Source of the DNA: Candidatus Thiothrix putei | GTDB taxonomy: Bacteria; Pseudomonadota; Gammaproteobacteria; Thiotrichales; Thiotrichaceae | Direction of reading: 5' to 3' | Assembly (NCBI GenBank): GCA_029972225.1 | Contig: CP124756.1 | Location: 1,408,001-1,472,000, forward strand | Length of the DNA stretch: 64,000 bases | Shown: positions 39,578 through 50,596 of the stretch, one piece after another | Position numbering within the stretch: the first letter of the stretch is position 1 | How the letters are laid out: the number at the start of each line of letters is the position of its first letter | Notes under the pieces: generated by a model | The model's database searches: none | The model's input: only the letters and a program-made list of their open reading frames with translations | What the model was told of the DNA's origin: nothing | Program-made: the position numbers and the translations under genes

Positions 39578-39967
39578 ATGGAAAGGAATCATTTTCTGCT
39601 AATCGCCAGCGTGTCAGGAATGCTCGCAGTCGTACTGGGGGCCTTTGGTGCGCACGGTCTGGAAAAATTAGTCGATGCCAAGATGTTGCAACGTTTTCAT
39701 ACCGGTGTCGAGTACCAATTTTATCATTCGTTAGCATTATTTTTAATAAGTATTTTAAATATATTTATAAAAAGTAAATATATTACTTATGCTGGTTATG
39801 CATTTCTGTTCGGCATGATTTTGTTCTCTGGAAGCCTTTATCTATATGTTTTAACAGACATCAAGGGGTTTGCATTGGTAACTCCCCTAGGTGGTTTTAG
39901 CTTCATTATAGGATGGGGGCTACTGGCTTTTTCTGCAAAAAACGGAATCCATTCAGAAAAAATATAA
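39578..39967 (+). CDS. DUF423 family inner-membrane protein
   Basis: The 129-residue protein has four membrane helices and the DUF423 signature GAFGAHGLEKL..AKMLQRFHTGVEYQFYHSLAL (only its first and last parts are needed to recognise it) and PLGGFSFIIGW near the end. E. coli YgdD is a member; its function is unknown. The ATG at 39578 is chosen over the GTG at 39575. The middle (39730-39800) is markedly AT-rich compared with its neighbours. Confidence 0.88.
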   Translation: MERNHFLLIASVSGMLAVVLGAFGAHGLEKLVDAKMLQRFHTGVEYQFYHSLALFLISILNIFIKSKYITYAGYAFLFGMILFSGSLYLYVLTDIKGFALVTPLGGFSFIIGWGLLAFSAKNGIHSEKI

Positions 39968-40103
39968 GATAAATTTATTTCTTATTGCCATTAATTGAGT
40001 TAAGATTTTTTAAGGATGGATGCTGGTAGAGTGGGTGTTACAACAAAATGCATAAGCAAGCCCTGTACTAACTAGCTAATTTTAGTTAGGTTATTCTTGG
40101 AAT

Positions 40104-40862
40104 ATGACCATGAGTTATACACCATTTAAATTTTTCGGTAAAAATGCCCGTGGACGCGATTTTGTTGTGGGTGACATTCATGGCTCTTTTTCAGCCTTGG
40201 AACGTTTGTTGCGTCGGATCAACTTTAACCCAGAGGCTGATCGTGTGTTCTCGGTAGGCGATTTGATTGATCGTGGTAGCGAATCACATCGCGTCATCGA
40301 GTTTCTCAATCATGATTGGTTTCACTCGATTATGGGGAACCATGAGCGCATGTTGCTGGATTCAGAACACAATGCGGCGGTCTTGGAAAACTGGACGCGC
40401 TATAACGGTGGCGCTTGGTGGAAGCGTGTCCCGGAACATGTTCGCCCGCGTATTCGCAAGGTGTTAGAGCAATTGCCTCTGGCGTTTGAAGTGTCAACCG
40501 CGAATGGGCACATTGGGATTGTCCACGCCGATATTCCTACGGGTATTCCTTGGCATCAGTTTGTGCGTTCACTGGAGTCTGATCCTGATATGGAGGAGTA
40601 CGCACTGTGGTCGCGTAATCGTTACAAGCATTTTAAAATGCTTGGGCGTACTGTTCCCGTCGATGGCATTGATTTGGTGGTATTTGGGCACACGCCGATG
40701 AGTCAACCATTACACACCGCTAACTTCTATTACATTGATACGGGGGCAGCGTTGCTGGACGACAAAGCATTAGGGAAATTAACGCTGTTGCAAATTCATC
40801 CAGTTATGGAATTACACCAATTAAATGTGCGCACTGAAGCAGAGGTGCACATACTGGTGTGA
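40104..40862 (+). CDS. PrpA-like metallophosphoesterase (serine/threonine protein phosphatase)
   Basis: The 252-residue protein carries the calcineurin-type metal motifs in order: VVGDIHGSF (about residue 22), SVGDLIDRGSES (about 50), IMGNHERML (about 75), then GIVHAD and VFGHTPM. This is the PPP-family layout of bacterial PrpA/PphA phosphatases and related diadenosine-polyphosphate hydrolases. Substrate cannot be told from sequence. The start is ATG 40104 or the next Met at 40110. A terminator follows within 20 bp. Confidence 0.88.
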   Translation: MTMSYTPFKFFGKNARGRDFVVGDIHGSFSALERLLRRINFNPEADRVFSVGDLIDRGSESHRVIEFLNHDWFHSIMGNHERMLLDSEHNAAVLENWTRYNGGAWWKRVPEHVRPRIRKVLEQLPLAFEVSTANGHIGIVHADIPTGIPWHQFVRSLESDPDMEEYALWSRNRYKHFKMLGRTVPVDGIDLVVFGHTPMSQPLHTANFYYIDTGAALLDDKALGKLTLLQIHPVMELHQLNVRTEAEVHILV

Positions 40863-40881
40863 ATATTTCGGGACGCATAAC

Positions 40882-40912
40882 AAAAAGGGCGACTAAATGT
40901 TCGCCCTTTTTT
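40882..40912. terminator. Bidirectional terminator between the phosphatase gene and iscR
   Basis: The hairpin AAAAAGGGCGA (40882-40892), loop CTAAATGT, TCGCCCTTTTT (40901-40911) ends in a run of T on the plus strand. By symmetry it has A-to-T pairing that serves the minus strand as well. It sits between two convergent genes. Confidence 0.85.
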
Positions 40913-40942
40913 ATTTTCACAACCCGCATGTGCAATTACCTA

Positions 40943-41446
40943 TTAGCAACTAGCGTTTGCAATTGCGCCAATCGTTGGGCGGGGTGGGAACATGGTGGCT
41001 ATGCGGCTGGCAATGGTGTCTTGACGACGCGATACTTCCCGAATTTCTGGTCGGTTAATGAAACTAGCCAGTGTGAGGTTATCAAGGAACTCATACAAAC
41101 GTCCGCTCAAATCTTCCCACAGTTGATGGGTTAAGCATTTCTCACCACCGTGGCAGTCTTTGCTACCCAAGCAACGGGTCACGTCAATGTTTTCGTCTAC
41201 TGCATTAATAATTTCAGCAATACTAATCTGGCTAGCAGGACGCCCTAAGCGATAGCCACCACCAGGGCCGCGTACCCCTTCGACTAAACCTTCTTTACGC
41301 AGCTTAGCAAACAACTGCTCAAGGTAGGACAAAGAAATACCTTGGCATTGTGAAATATCTGCCAGCGTAACGGGGCCTTGATGATCATGAATGGCTAAAT
41401 CCATCATGGCAGTGACCGCATACCGGCCTTTCGTTGACAGTTTCAT
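40943..41446 (-). CDS. iscR: Rrf2-family Fe-S regulator IscR
   Basis: The 167-residue regulator has an N-terminal winged helix ([18 protein letters not shown]) and the 2Fe-2S ligands Cys92, Cys98, Cys104 and His107 in [17 protein letters not shown], the same numbering as E. coli IscR. It normally represses isc genes when its cluster is loaded. No iscSUA genes follow; the gene is followed by the terminator at 40882. The 197 bp upstream (41447-41643) are AT-rich, without a gene, and should hold its promoter. Confidence 0.92.
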   Translation of the reverse strand: MKLSTKGRYAVTAMMDLAIHDHQGPVTLADISQCQGISLSYLEQLFAKLRKEGLVEGVRGPGGGYRLGRPASQISIAEIINAVDENIDVTRCLGSKDCHGGEKCLTHQLWEDLSGRLYEFLDNLTLASFINRPEIREVSRRQDTIASRIATMFPPRPTIGAIANASC

Positions 41447-41643
41447 TGAGTGTACTCCTTAGCAGTATAACTGCGTTTTAATTCCTGACTGGATTACTCA
41501 GCATTTTAAATAAACCTAGTATTGTAGTCAAGAATATTTGCATATTTAAGTTGTACAATATGTAAATTTCTTGAATGGATAGAGTATAGATGTACAATTT
41601 TTCAAATGCAAAACCTATACATTGTTATTGTGTGGTGTTGACC

Positions 41644-42093
41644 CTAGGCAAAAGAATGTCCTTGTCTGCGTAAGTAATTTGTCCATTTGTATAAAAAACG
41701 GTTCATTTTCCAGCGACATAACAACATGGTGTCTAAGTCTTTGTTCCAATAATGTACAGTTTCTTCGGTGAGTCGGCAGCGATGACTCACCACTTCTGCT
41801 TGGCGCGAGTCATGGTAAATTCGCACCAGCATATCGGGGCGGTTATCTTTGGCATGGCGACCTTCTTCAAACAAGTAAGTCAACATCAAGGTTGTGGTAT
41901 GAATGGTGTGATCCGTAATGATGAGTGATACGGGAATACCACCAGCCACCCTTGATACTATTCTTTTCGGTAATATACGGATGTCGCCGCACAATAGACG
42001 CAGTTGGATATAATTTATTTCGTACATTTCCATCAGCGCCGCGAAAGATTTTGGGCGAGGTGAGAAGGTGGCGGGTTGTTCTTTGACTAACAT
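41644..42093 (-). CDS. DUF1249 (YqiB-like) protein
   Basis: The 149-residue protein matches the DUF1249 pattern: MYEINYIQLRLL near residue 23, a central HTTTLMLTYLFEE strand, VRIYHDSRQAEVVSHRC, and the C-terminal KMNRFLYKWTNYLRRQG. The family is confined mainly to gammaproteobacteria. E. coli yqiB lies near nudF and cpdA, so a link to phosphatases is only contextual here. It is divergent from pgm. Confidence 0.82.
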   Translation of the reverse strand: MLVKEQPATFSPRPKSFAALMEMYEINYIQLRLLCGDIRILPKRIVSRVAGGIPVSLIITDHTIHTTTLMLTYLFEEGRHAKDNRPDMLVRIYHDSRQAEVVSHRCRLTEETVHYWNKDLDTMLLCRWKMNRFLYKWTNYLRRQGHSFA

Positions 42094-42157
42094 AAATCCA
42101 TAATGAGTGCGTGATTTGTGCGGCTGCGATGCTGTGCAGATGAAACCATGATCCTAA

Positions 42158-43822
<1,665 letters not shown>

Positions 43823-43839
43823 TGGTCGGGTAGTTCGCA

Positions 43840-45438
43840 TTACATGCCCCATACCCCTAGCGTATGCTCTTGCCAGTTTTCTTGGCGTTGCCAGATTTTG
43901 TCTTCCCAGGGAATGGTGGGGCGGCGGTCGAAAATGATCAAGTACATCTCGTCTGTGCCACACAGGTCGGCGTAGCCTGCGGTTTGTTCCACGCCTTCTG
44001 CTAGAGTGGTTTCAAGGCTTTTATAGAGAATTTTTAGTTCCAAGACGATGCGTTGCACTTCGCCATAGAAACCTTGTTCCTCATCCACTGGCCATTCGAT
44101 GTACAGGTCAGTACGCTTACGCCCCAGCCCGTATTCGCGGTTGATGCGCCCACCACCGTTGATAATGCGTTGTAGAAAGGCTTGCAGCAAAAGCTGCGGG
44201 CCTGCTTCTTTGTAGTCGAAACGTTCGATCCAACTGTCAGCGTTTTCGCGGAAAAATTGCTGGAAGGCGTTGAGGAGTTTGGGCATGTCGAGGTGACGGG
44301 TTGGCGTCAAGTACCATGCTTGTTGGTGGGCAATGGTGATTTGTTTTGTCCACGTCAATTCCCTTGGGATCACTTCCTGATAGATGCGGTTACTGATGCG
44401 TAACTGGGGGCGGTTTTCGATTAAACCGAGGTCGGTGACGTATTCGACATCATCCATTGCAAGGGTATCAGGCGTGGTTTCGCCCGAAAGCAGTGGGCTG
44501 ATAATGGCGTGGACACGGGGTTCTTTGAGCTTGTCTGACAGTTGCGAGAGGTGGGTGGTGCGGGAATAGATTAGGCGTTCACGGGCGGCGCGGTAGCGTT
44601 CTATGGTGATCGGGGTGCTGCGGTCGCGGGCGCTTTTGTCTTCCCACGTCAGTTCTTGTCCTAAGGCGTTGACGAGCCAAGGTTGCCCGTGGGTATCTTC
44701 CCAAAGTTCTGGGAAAATGTCGGGGTTGAAGGTTTGCCCAGTGGCGGCGGTGTGTTGGGCGTAGAGGGTTTCGACTTCGGTACGGTTGAAATTGCCCATG
44801 ACGAGGGATTTGGCTTTGACGTTGAAGGCGCTGCCGCCGGTAATGATTTCGTGGTGCGCGGTGTGGATGCGGTAGTCGCGCACGTCACGTACTCCGCAGA
44901 GGATGACGCTTTGCGGGAATGCGACAACGGGGCGGCCTATGTAACCTTCGCGTAATTGGCGCAATAATGAAATCAGCGTGTCGCCCACGAGGGCATCCAC
45001 TTCGTCGATCATTAGGACGATGGGTAGGGGGGATTCTTGTGCCCAGCGGCTGAGCATGGCTTTGAATGCGCCATCTGCGCCGTGGGTTTCCCAGATGTCA
45101 TCACGCCAGGCACGTAAACGGGTATCTTTTAGGCGGGCGGCTACGCTGTCAATGAGGTTGCCGACGATGGTTTTCATGCCGCGTACCACTTCACCACGGG
45201 CGGATTGGGCGGATTCGACGTTGATGTAGAGTGCGAGGTATGCGCTGGAGCGGTTGAGTTCGTCCATCATGGCAAAGAGAGTGGTGGTTTTGCCAGTTTG
45301 ACGCGGGGCGTGGAGGACGAAGAATTTTTTGGCATCAATGAGGTTGCGAACCTCTTCCCAGTCGAGTCGGGTCATTGGGTCGATGCAGTAGTGGTCTTCG
45401 GGATGGACGGGGCCAGTGGTGTTGAAGTGCTTTTGCAT
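43840..45438 (-). CDS. AAA ATPase with nuclease-like C-terminus, function unknown
   Basis: From the ATG at 45438 the protein has 532 residues. A P-loop ATPase domain has Walker A HAPRQTGKTT, Walker B IVLMIDEVDALVGD and a sensor-like SVILCGVRDVRDY. The C-terminal part contains RKRTDLYIEW and IVLELKILYKS, the acidic-x-Lys spacing of PD-(D/E)XK nuclease-like domains. The architecture parallels the gene at 15420 but the sequences are not close. No good ribosome site precedes this ATG. It is the last intact gene before the insertion-sequence cluster. Confidence 0.78.
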   Translation of the reverse strand: MQKHFNTTGPVHPEDHYCIDPMTRLDWEEVRNLIDAKKFFVLHAPRQTGKTTTLFAMMDELNRSSAYLALYINVESAQSARGEVVRGMKTIVGNLIDSVAARLKDTRLRAWRDDIWETHGADGAFKAMLSRWAQESPLPIVLMIDEVDALVGDTLISLLRQLREGYIGRPVVAFPQSVILCGVRDVRDYRIHTAHHEIITGGSAFNVKAKSLVMGNFNRTEVETLYAQHTAATGQTFNPDIFPELWEDTHGQPWLVNALGQELTWEDKSARDRSTPITIERYRAARERLIYSRTTHLSQLSDKLKEPRVHAIISPLLSGETTPDTLAMDDVEYVTDLGLIENRPQLRISNRIYQEVIPRELTWTKQITIAHQQAWYLTPTRHLDMPKLLNAFQQFFRENADSWIERFDYKEAGPQLLLQAFLQRIINGGGRINREYGLGRKRTDLYIEWPVDEEQGFYGEVQRIVLELKILYKSLETTLAEGVEQTAGYADLCGTDEMYLIIFDRRPTIPWEDKIWQRQENWQEHTLGVWGM

Positions 45439-45647
45439 GGTGTTTAGCGTGTGGGTGGAATGGGAAGAGTATAGCATGATGGGGGTGGATCATGGGGTAG
45501 GGACACCCGAAGTCGGTTTTGGCTAAAATTTATACTTATTTTACGATAAAAATCTTGATTAGGCCAACCGCTGTTTACATTTCACCTGTTATCATAAATA
45601 AGTTGATTTTATTGTTTTATCGCGTTTTTGAGAATGGGGGCTTCGTT

Positions 45648-45855
45648 ATGGGATTGATTCCATCCGGTGGTAGGCTGCTGCCAGCACAGCACAGCACAGC
45701 ACAGCATTTTAATTTTACTAGCGTTCTAGTTTTATCTGTCATTTGCACTGGTACTGCGGTTGCGGGTGGTAGCCCTTTATTTGCGTTTAAGGATGCCCCT
45801 CAGGTCAAGGATCGGCTGGCAATCCACGTGGAGCAGTATACTTATGACTGGGAGG
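45648..45855 (+). pseudogene. Gene W: 5' fragment of a secreted-protein gene cut by IS66
   Basis: The frame starts at ATG 45648 (GGGGG upstream). It encodes a signal-like hydrophobic segment (FTSVLVLSVICTGTAVAG) and the start of a mature domain (FKDAPQVKDRLAIHVEQYTYDW) before IS66 sequence begins at 45856. A five-fold pentanucleotide repeat lies in the leader codons. Beyond the IS66 right end at 48572, a short open frame (48574-48624) ends with TAA inside the start of gene X and may be the C-terminal tail, but part of the gene must have been lost with the left end of the IS. Function is unknown. Confidence 0.6.
45682..45706 (+). repeat. Five tandem copies of the pentanucleotide CAGCA
   Basis: Twenty-five bases consist of five exact CAGCA units inside the N-terminal coding part of gene W. 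Because the unit is not a multiple of three, loss or gain of one copy would shift the frame before the signal peptide, as in phase-variable surface proteins. Confidence 0.85.
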
Positions 45856-47089
45856 GACGCAGAAATGTCCATAACATAAGCTCATCATCCAGTAAACGTT
45901 GGCACTGGTTGGCGGTTTTAGTGGGCTTATCAGGATGTTGTGCTTGCCGTAAGCCGCTACCTGCCAACAATGTCTGGCGGAAGGCTTCGCGGAGTTTATC
46001 CATGCGTTGCCGGTAGAGTCTGTCAGCGTAAGCGCCTGCGAGCTTGCGGTTATGCAAGTGGACAATCAGGCGTGCCAGACGCAGTAAACGTTTCCCTAAG
46101 ATGCCTGCACGCCCGTAACGTTGTGCCATTTTTTTGAACTTACGGATGATATGCGCCCAGCACAGTTGCCGCCGTTCAGTGGGGTGGTGGTTATAGCCGC
46201 CGTGCTGGTCGGTCACGAGTATGCCATCGAATGCGCCCAATAACTCATCCGCAGCGCCTTTGCCGCGTGAGTAATGCGTCATAAAGTACACCACCTGTGG
46301 CGAACACATCACCCATAGCCATTCACGTTCGCGCCCACGGTAGTGACTGGTTTCGTCCGCGTTTACCACCGGGCTGCTACGCACCGCTTCACCTGCCTGC
46401 GCATATAAAGGCGCTAACCAACCGCTGACGGGTGCAGTCGCTTCACTGATCGCACCGCTACTGAAGGATAACTGCCATTGTTCTTCCAGCAGTAACTGGA
46501 TTTGCCGCGTGGATAGGCGGCAAGCCCCGTTCATCAGGGTAATCCAACTGATCAATCCTGCTCCCATCTGCCCGCTGGGGACGTTTTCGGGCAACTCAGC
46601 TACCTGACGTTTCCCGCAGCAAGTACACGTACCCGCATACAGGCGGTGTTCCGTTACATGGTAAGCGACTTCCGGCAGGTCAAACACCTGATGACGCTGG
46701 CTCGGTGTGGTTTCCATCGCCAGATGCCCTCCACAACGGCAACAGCTTTCAGGATAATAGTGCTGGATAGCGTCCAGCCGCGATTCCTCCACTAAGGCAC
46801 GTTCATGTTTGCTGTGCCCCGGCTGACCGCCGCGTTTTAGCGAGCTTTTGGGTTTGCGTTCGCGCTGGGCGCGTTGTTCGGGCGTGTCCCGTGAGGGTGG
46901 GTTAGAGGAGTTACTGGAGGAGTCATTCAGGCGTTCTTTTAGTTCTGTCAGTTCCGCTTCCAGTCGTTTGACCCGTGCTTGCAACGCAACCACCAACGTC
47001 AGCAGATCACGGTTAAGCTGCTGGGAGGCTGCCAAATCGGTGGGCAACGCAATGTCGGTAAAATCGGTGGTGATGGTCAGATCGTTCAT
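45842..47089 (-). pseudogene. IS66 transposase TnpC, C-terminally truncated copy
   Basis: The 415-residue frame is nearly identical to the first 410 residues of the 503-residue transposase at 53384. It includes the leucine-zipper-like start, SSSNSSNPPSRDTPEQRAQR, the Cys4 zinc motif (CCRCGG, CTCCGKRQ) and the DDE core (VVNADETSHY, GILVTDQHGGY). It stops at LRPSQS because the element was cut at 45856; the final catalytic Glu region (NNAAERAIR) is lost. It should be inactive. Confidence 0.88.
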
Positions 47090-47110
47090 TCGTCAAGCAT
47101 AGCTCAAGCT

Positions 47111-48534
47111 GGGTGTGAACAAAAGTGCGGTAAACCTCATGCCGCCTCAGCGGTGTTTCGCCAATAATGCTTCCATTGCTGGTTTCCCCGCATGACCCTC
47201 AACGCCAACATATCCGCCGCATTATCACTTTTCCACCATGCCCCCGATTTTTTTAAGCGTTGCTGGATGATGTAACGGTGTGCACTTTCTATTTCGCCCG
47301 ACCCCACGGGCAATCCGAGGGATTTTGCTGTCGGGTAATCCAGTTGCTCAATGCGGTTGCTCAGGTAACGGTGACAAGCTCGTACTGGGGCGTTACTGTC
47401 TTCTACCGTTTCTGCTTCGAGGAAAGGTTTCAGTGTGTCGATGACCGCTTGAGCTTGACCATCCTGTAGGGCTTTTTTCTGTTTGGCAAACCATTTATCC
47501 TTGTCCTTGAGGCATGAACAGCTTGCGGATGCTGCTGATAGGTATTCACAAACATGATAAAAATCAATCAGGTAATGTCCTTGTGTGCCAAATTGTTCAT
47601 CCACTTGACGGTTGATCCAGCTTGCCCCATCACCCACCGCATGGAGGAACGTGCTTTTTCCAAATCCAGCACGGCAGGCGGTGTCGAATAAGATTTTTCC
47701 AGCATCTTCTACCGTGCCACCGAATATTGCGCCAAACGTTGGCGTAGCACTGCCTTTGGCGTGGGCAAGACACAGGCGGGCTTCTTTCCAGCTTTCCTTT
47801 TTGCCTTTGCGCTTGTCGGGGGCTGTTTCGTCAATCTCGACGATGGGGATCATGCTGCCGTCCATTTCGGCAATGACATAGGCTTTTCCCAACGTGCTTG
47901 GATAGTCTTTTATCAACACTTGGGATTCATGGATGCGTTTGGCGTGACCTTCGGTGATGTGTCGGATGCTGCTGGATGCCAGCCGTATCCCGTAATGTTC
48001 TTCTAATTTATCAGGCACTTGAGCAAATGAACAGTCCGCCCCAAAGTCCGTCACCGCCCGTTGCAGCGGGAGCGAACAGCCTCGGCAAACAACCTCGGCA
48101 CTCTGGCTAAAGGGGCGGACACGCTTGCCGGGAATCCGGTAGACCGGTTCGCTTATGTGGATTTTTCCGTAGGTCGTGTGCCAATGACAGTTTTTTTTCC
48201 ACTCTTTACATACTTCCCAATGCCTTCTTCACAGGCTGGGGCTGTGCATTTTTCTACACGTTTGTTTGCCCATGCAGTGATCGCATCATTTCCCATTTGG
48301 CGCAGTTCTTCTATCACCCGCTGTTCGGCGTCTGCTGCTTTGATAATGTCATCACCGGCATTTTCAACCACCTCGATTAGCCCTTCCATCCGAGCTTTTA
48401 ATGCGGGGTTGCGGTTCAAGGCTTCTAAAAGTTTTTGGTCGCGGGAGCTAACTGTCAACATGGGAAAGTCCTTTTTCTCTGGTTTTAGGGGATGCCATCT
48501 TAGTCTACAGGACACCGCACTTTTGTTCACACCC
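47111..48534 (-). mobile_element. ISKra4-family element, copy A (1424 bp)
   Basis: The ends are inverted repeats beginning GGGTGTGAACAAAAGTGCGG. The element is flanked by the 9-bp target duplication GCTCAAGCT (47102-47110 and 48535-48543). It is inserted near the end of IS66 copy 1. Its length and both open frames are the same as copy B at 49173-50596, so both insertions are recent. Confidence 0.92.
47137..48461 (-). CDS. ISKra4-type transposase, two frames joined by a -1 shift at A8 (copy A)
   Basis: ORF1 starts at ATG 48461 (AAGGA upstream) and encodes 102 residues, ending at 48153. ORF2 carries the catalytic part (AEMDGSMIPIVEID, HAVGDGASWINRQ, LPVGSGEIESAHRY) to 47137. At 48191-48198 there is a run of eight A on the coding strand. 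A -1 slip there joins YVKSGKK to NCHWHTTYGKIHISEPV, which restores the family's usual continuous protein of about 440 residues. Programmed frameshifting or transcript slippage is likely, because copy B has the same configuration. Confidence 0.85.
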
Positions 48535-49172
48535 GCTCAAGCTGTGGCAGTTGCAAGCTCGTGAACAGTTACATACAATACACCTTTGGCTAAACATATC
48601 AGGCAGGGTTATGGATATGAATAAATTTTCAATAAATGATATCGTTAAGCCTGAGCCAGGTTCTTTTGACTCAAAAAATACTACAATAATTAAAAAGCCA
48701 TCAGTAGTTGATAAATCAGTATTGCCTACAGTATTAGCTAATAATAATCAGATGGGGAGTTCTCATCTTGGTACTGCACAAGGGTATTTAGCTCCTGCAA
48801 TTAAGTTATCGACAAGTTATGCTGATGTAAAAGCTTACTCTACATCGACTGATGCGAAAATTAAATCAGGGACGGAACAAGTTGCTTTGGTGCAGAATAC
48901 GCAGGTATTTGAGGTGTTGCAGGATTGGACGGTAACAGAAGGCGATCAGGCAACACATTTCAGTATTGGGGATGATTTTGGGTCAATCACTGCACCTGAT
49001 CCAAGTAAGCCAACGATTGCCGCATTGAATAATGCAGATATGCAGCAAATGACAATGACCAAGATTTATAAAGTGCCCGTCGGCACAAAGCAGGTAAATG
49101 TCGATATGTTGGCAAATTTTGTCACCAATGAATATCCAGAATTCGTGGGAAGTCAATTCAACGACAAAGCGA

Positions 49173-50596
49173 GGGTGTGAACAAAAGTGCGGTAAACCTC
49201 ATGCCGCCTCAGCGGTGTTTCGCCAATAATGCTTCCATTGCTGGTTTCCCCGCATGACCCTCAACGCCAACATATCCGCCGCATTATCACTTTTCCACCA
49301 TGCCCCCGATTTTTTTAAGCGTTGCTGGATGATGTAACGGTGTGCACTTTCTATTTCGCCCGACCCCACGGGCAATCCGAGGGATTTTGCTGTCGGGTAA
49401 TCCAGTTGCTCAATGCGGTTGCTCAGGTAACGGTGACAAGCTCGTACTGGGGCGTTACTGTCTTCTACCGTTTCTGCTTCGAGGAAAGGTTTCAGTGTGT
49501 CGATGACCGCTTGAGCTTGACCATCCTGTAGGGCTTTTTTCTGTTTGGCAAACCATTTATCCTTGTCCTTGAGGCATGAACAGCTTGCGGATGCTGCTGA
49601 TAGGTATTCACAAACATGATAAAAATCAATCAGGTAATGTCCTTGTGTGCCAAATTGTTCATCCACTTGACGGTTGATCCAGCTTGCCCCATCACCCACC
49701 GCATGGAGGAACGTGCTTTTTCCAAATCCAGCACGGCAGGCGGTGTCGAATAAGATTTTTCCAGCATCTTCTACCGTGCCACCGAATATTGCGCCAAACG
49801 TTGGCGTAGCACTGCCTTTGGCGTGGGCAAGACACAGGCGGGCTTCTTTCCAGCTTTCCTTTTTGCCTTTGCGCTTGTCGGGGGCTGTTTCGTCAATCTC
49901 GACGATGGGGATCATGCTGCCGTCCATTTCGGCAATGACATAGGCTTTTCCCAACGTGCTTGGATAGTCTTTTATCAACACTTGGGATTCATGGATGCGT
50001 TTGGCGTGACCTTCGGTGATGTGTCGGATGCTGCTGGATGCCAGCCGTATCCCGTAATGTTCTTCTAATTTATCAGGCACTTGAGCAAATGAACAGTCCG
50101 CCCCAAAGTCCGTCACCGCCCGTTGCAGCGGGAGCGAACAGCCTCGGCAAACAACCTCGGCACTCTGGCTAAAGGGGCGGACACGCTTGCCGGGAATCCG
50201 GTAGACCGGTTCGCTTATGTGGATTTTTCCGTAGGTCGTGTGCCAATGACAGTTTTTTTTCCACTCTTTACATACTTCCCAATGCCTTCTTCACAGGCTG
50301 GGGCTGTGCATTTTTCTACACGTTTGTTTGCCCATGCAGTGATCGCATCATTTCCCATTTGGCGCAGTTCTTCTATCACCCGCTGTTCGGCGTCTGCTGC
50401 TTTGATAATGTCATCACCGGCATTTTCAACCACCTCGATTAGCCCTTCCATCCGAGCTTTTAATGCGGGGTTGCGGTTCAAGGCTTCTAAAAGTTTTTGG
50501 TCGCGGGAGCTAACTGTCAACATGGGAAAGTCCTTTTTCTCTGGTTTTAGGGGATGCCATCTTAGTCTACAGGACACCGCACTTTTGTTCACACCC
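49173..50596 (-). mobile_element. ISKra4-family element, copy B (1424 bp)
   Basis: Inserted in gene X with 9-bp target duplication ACAAAGCGA (49164-49172 and 50597-50605). Termini and both frames match copy A in the same orientation, 2062 bp away, so homologous recombination between them could delete the intervening DNA. Confidence 0.93.
49199..50523 (-). CDS. ISKra4-type transposase, two frames joined by a -1 shift at A8 (copy B)
   Basis: This is the same gene as at 47137-48461 with no residue difference in either frame. ORF1 begins at ATG 50523; the eight-A run lies at 50253-50260; the catalytic frame ends at 49199. The retained open frames in both copies support an active frameshift signal rather than decay. 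Confidence 0.85.

Larger units (their letters stand above)
45856..48572 (-). mobile_element. IS66-family element, copy 1 (left-truncated, with nested ISKra4)
   Basis: The sequence from 45856 matches the complete copy at 53359-54945 from its position 53662 onward, so 303 bp of the left end are missing. At 47110 it is interrupted by an ISKra4-type element flanked by a 9-bp duplication GCTCAAGCT. IS66 sequence then resumes at 48544 and ends with GTGAACAGTTAC at 48572. Host sequence of gene X follows directly. Confidence 0.88.

Noticed and set aside
45519..46016. A 165-codon plus-strand frame crossing into the IS66 copy
   Set aside because: The right half is antisense IS66 sequence and the left extension before 45648 is AT-rich leader; only 45648-45855 is treated as a host-gene fragment.
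48061..48564. Plus-strand frame of 167 codons in ISKra4 copy A (repeated in copy B)
   Set aside because: It is antisense to the transposase ORF1 and the start of ORF2; no independent support as a gene.
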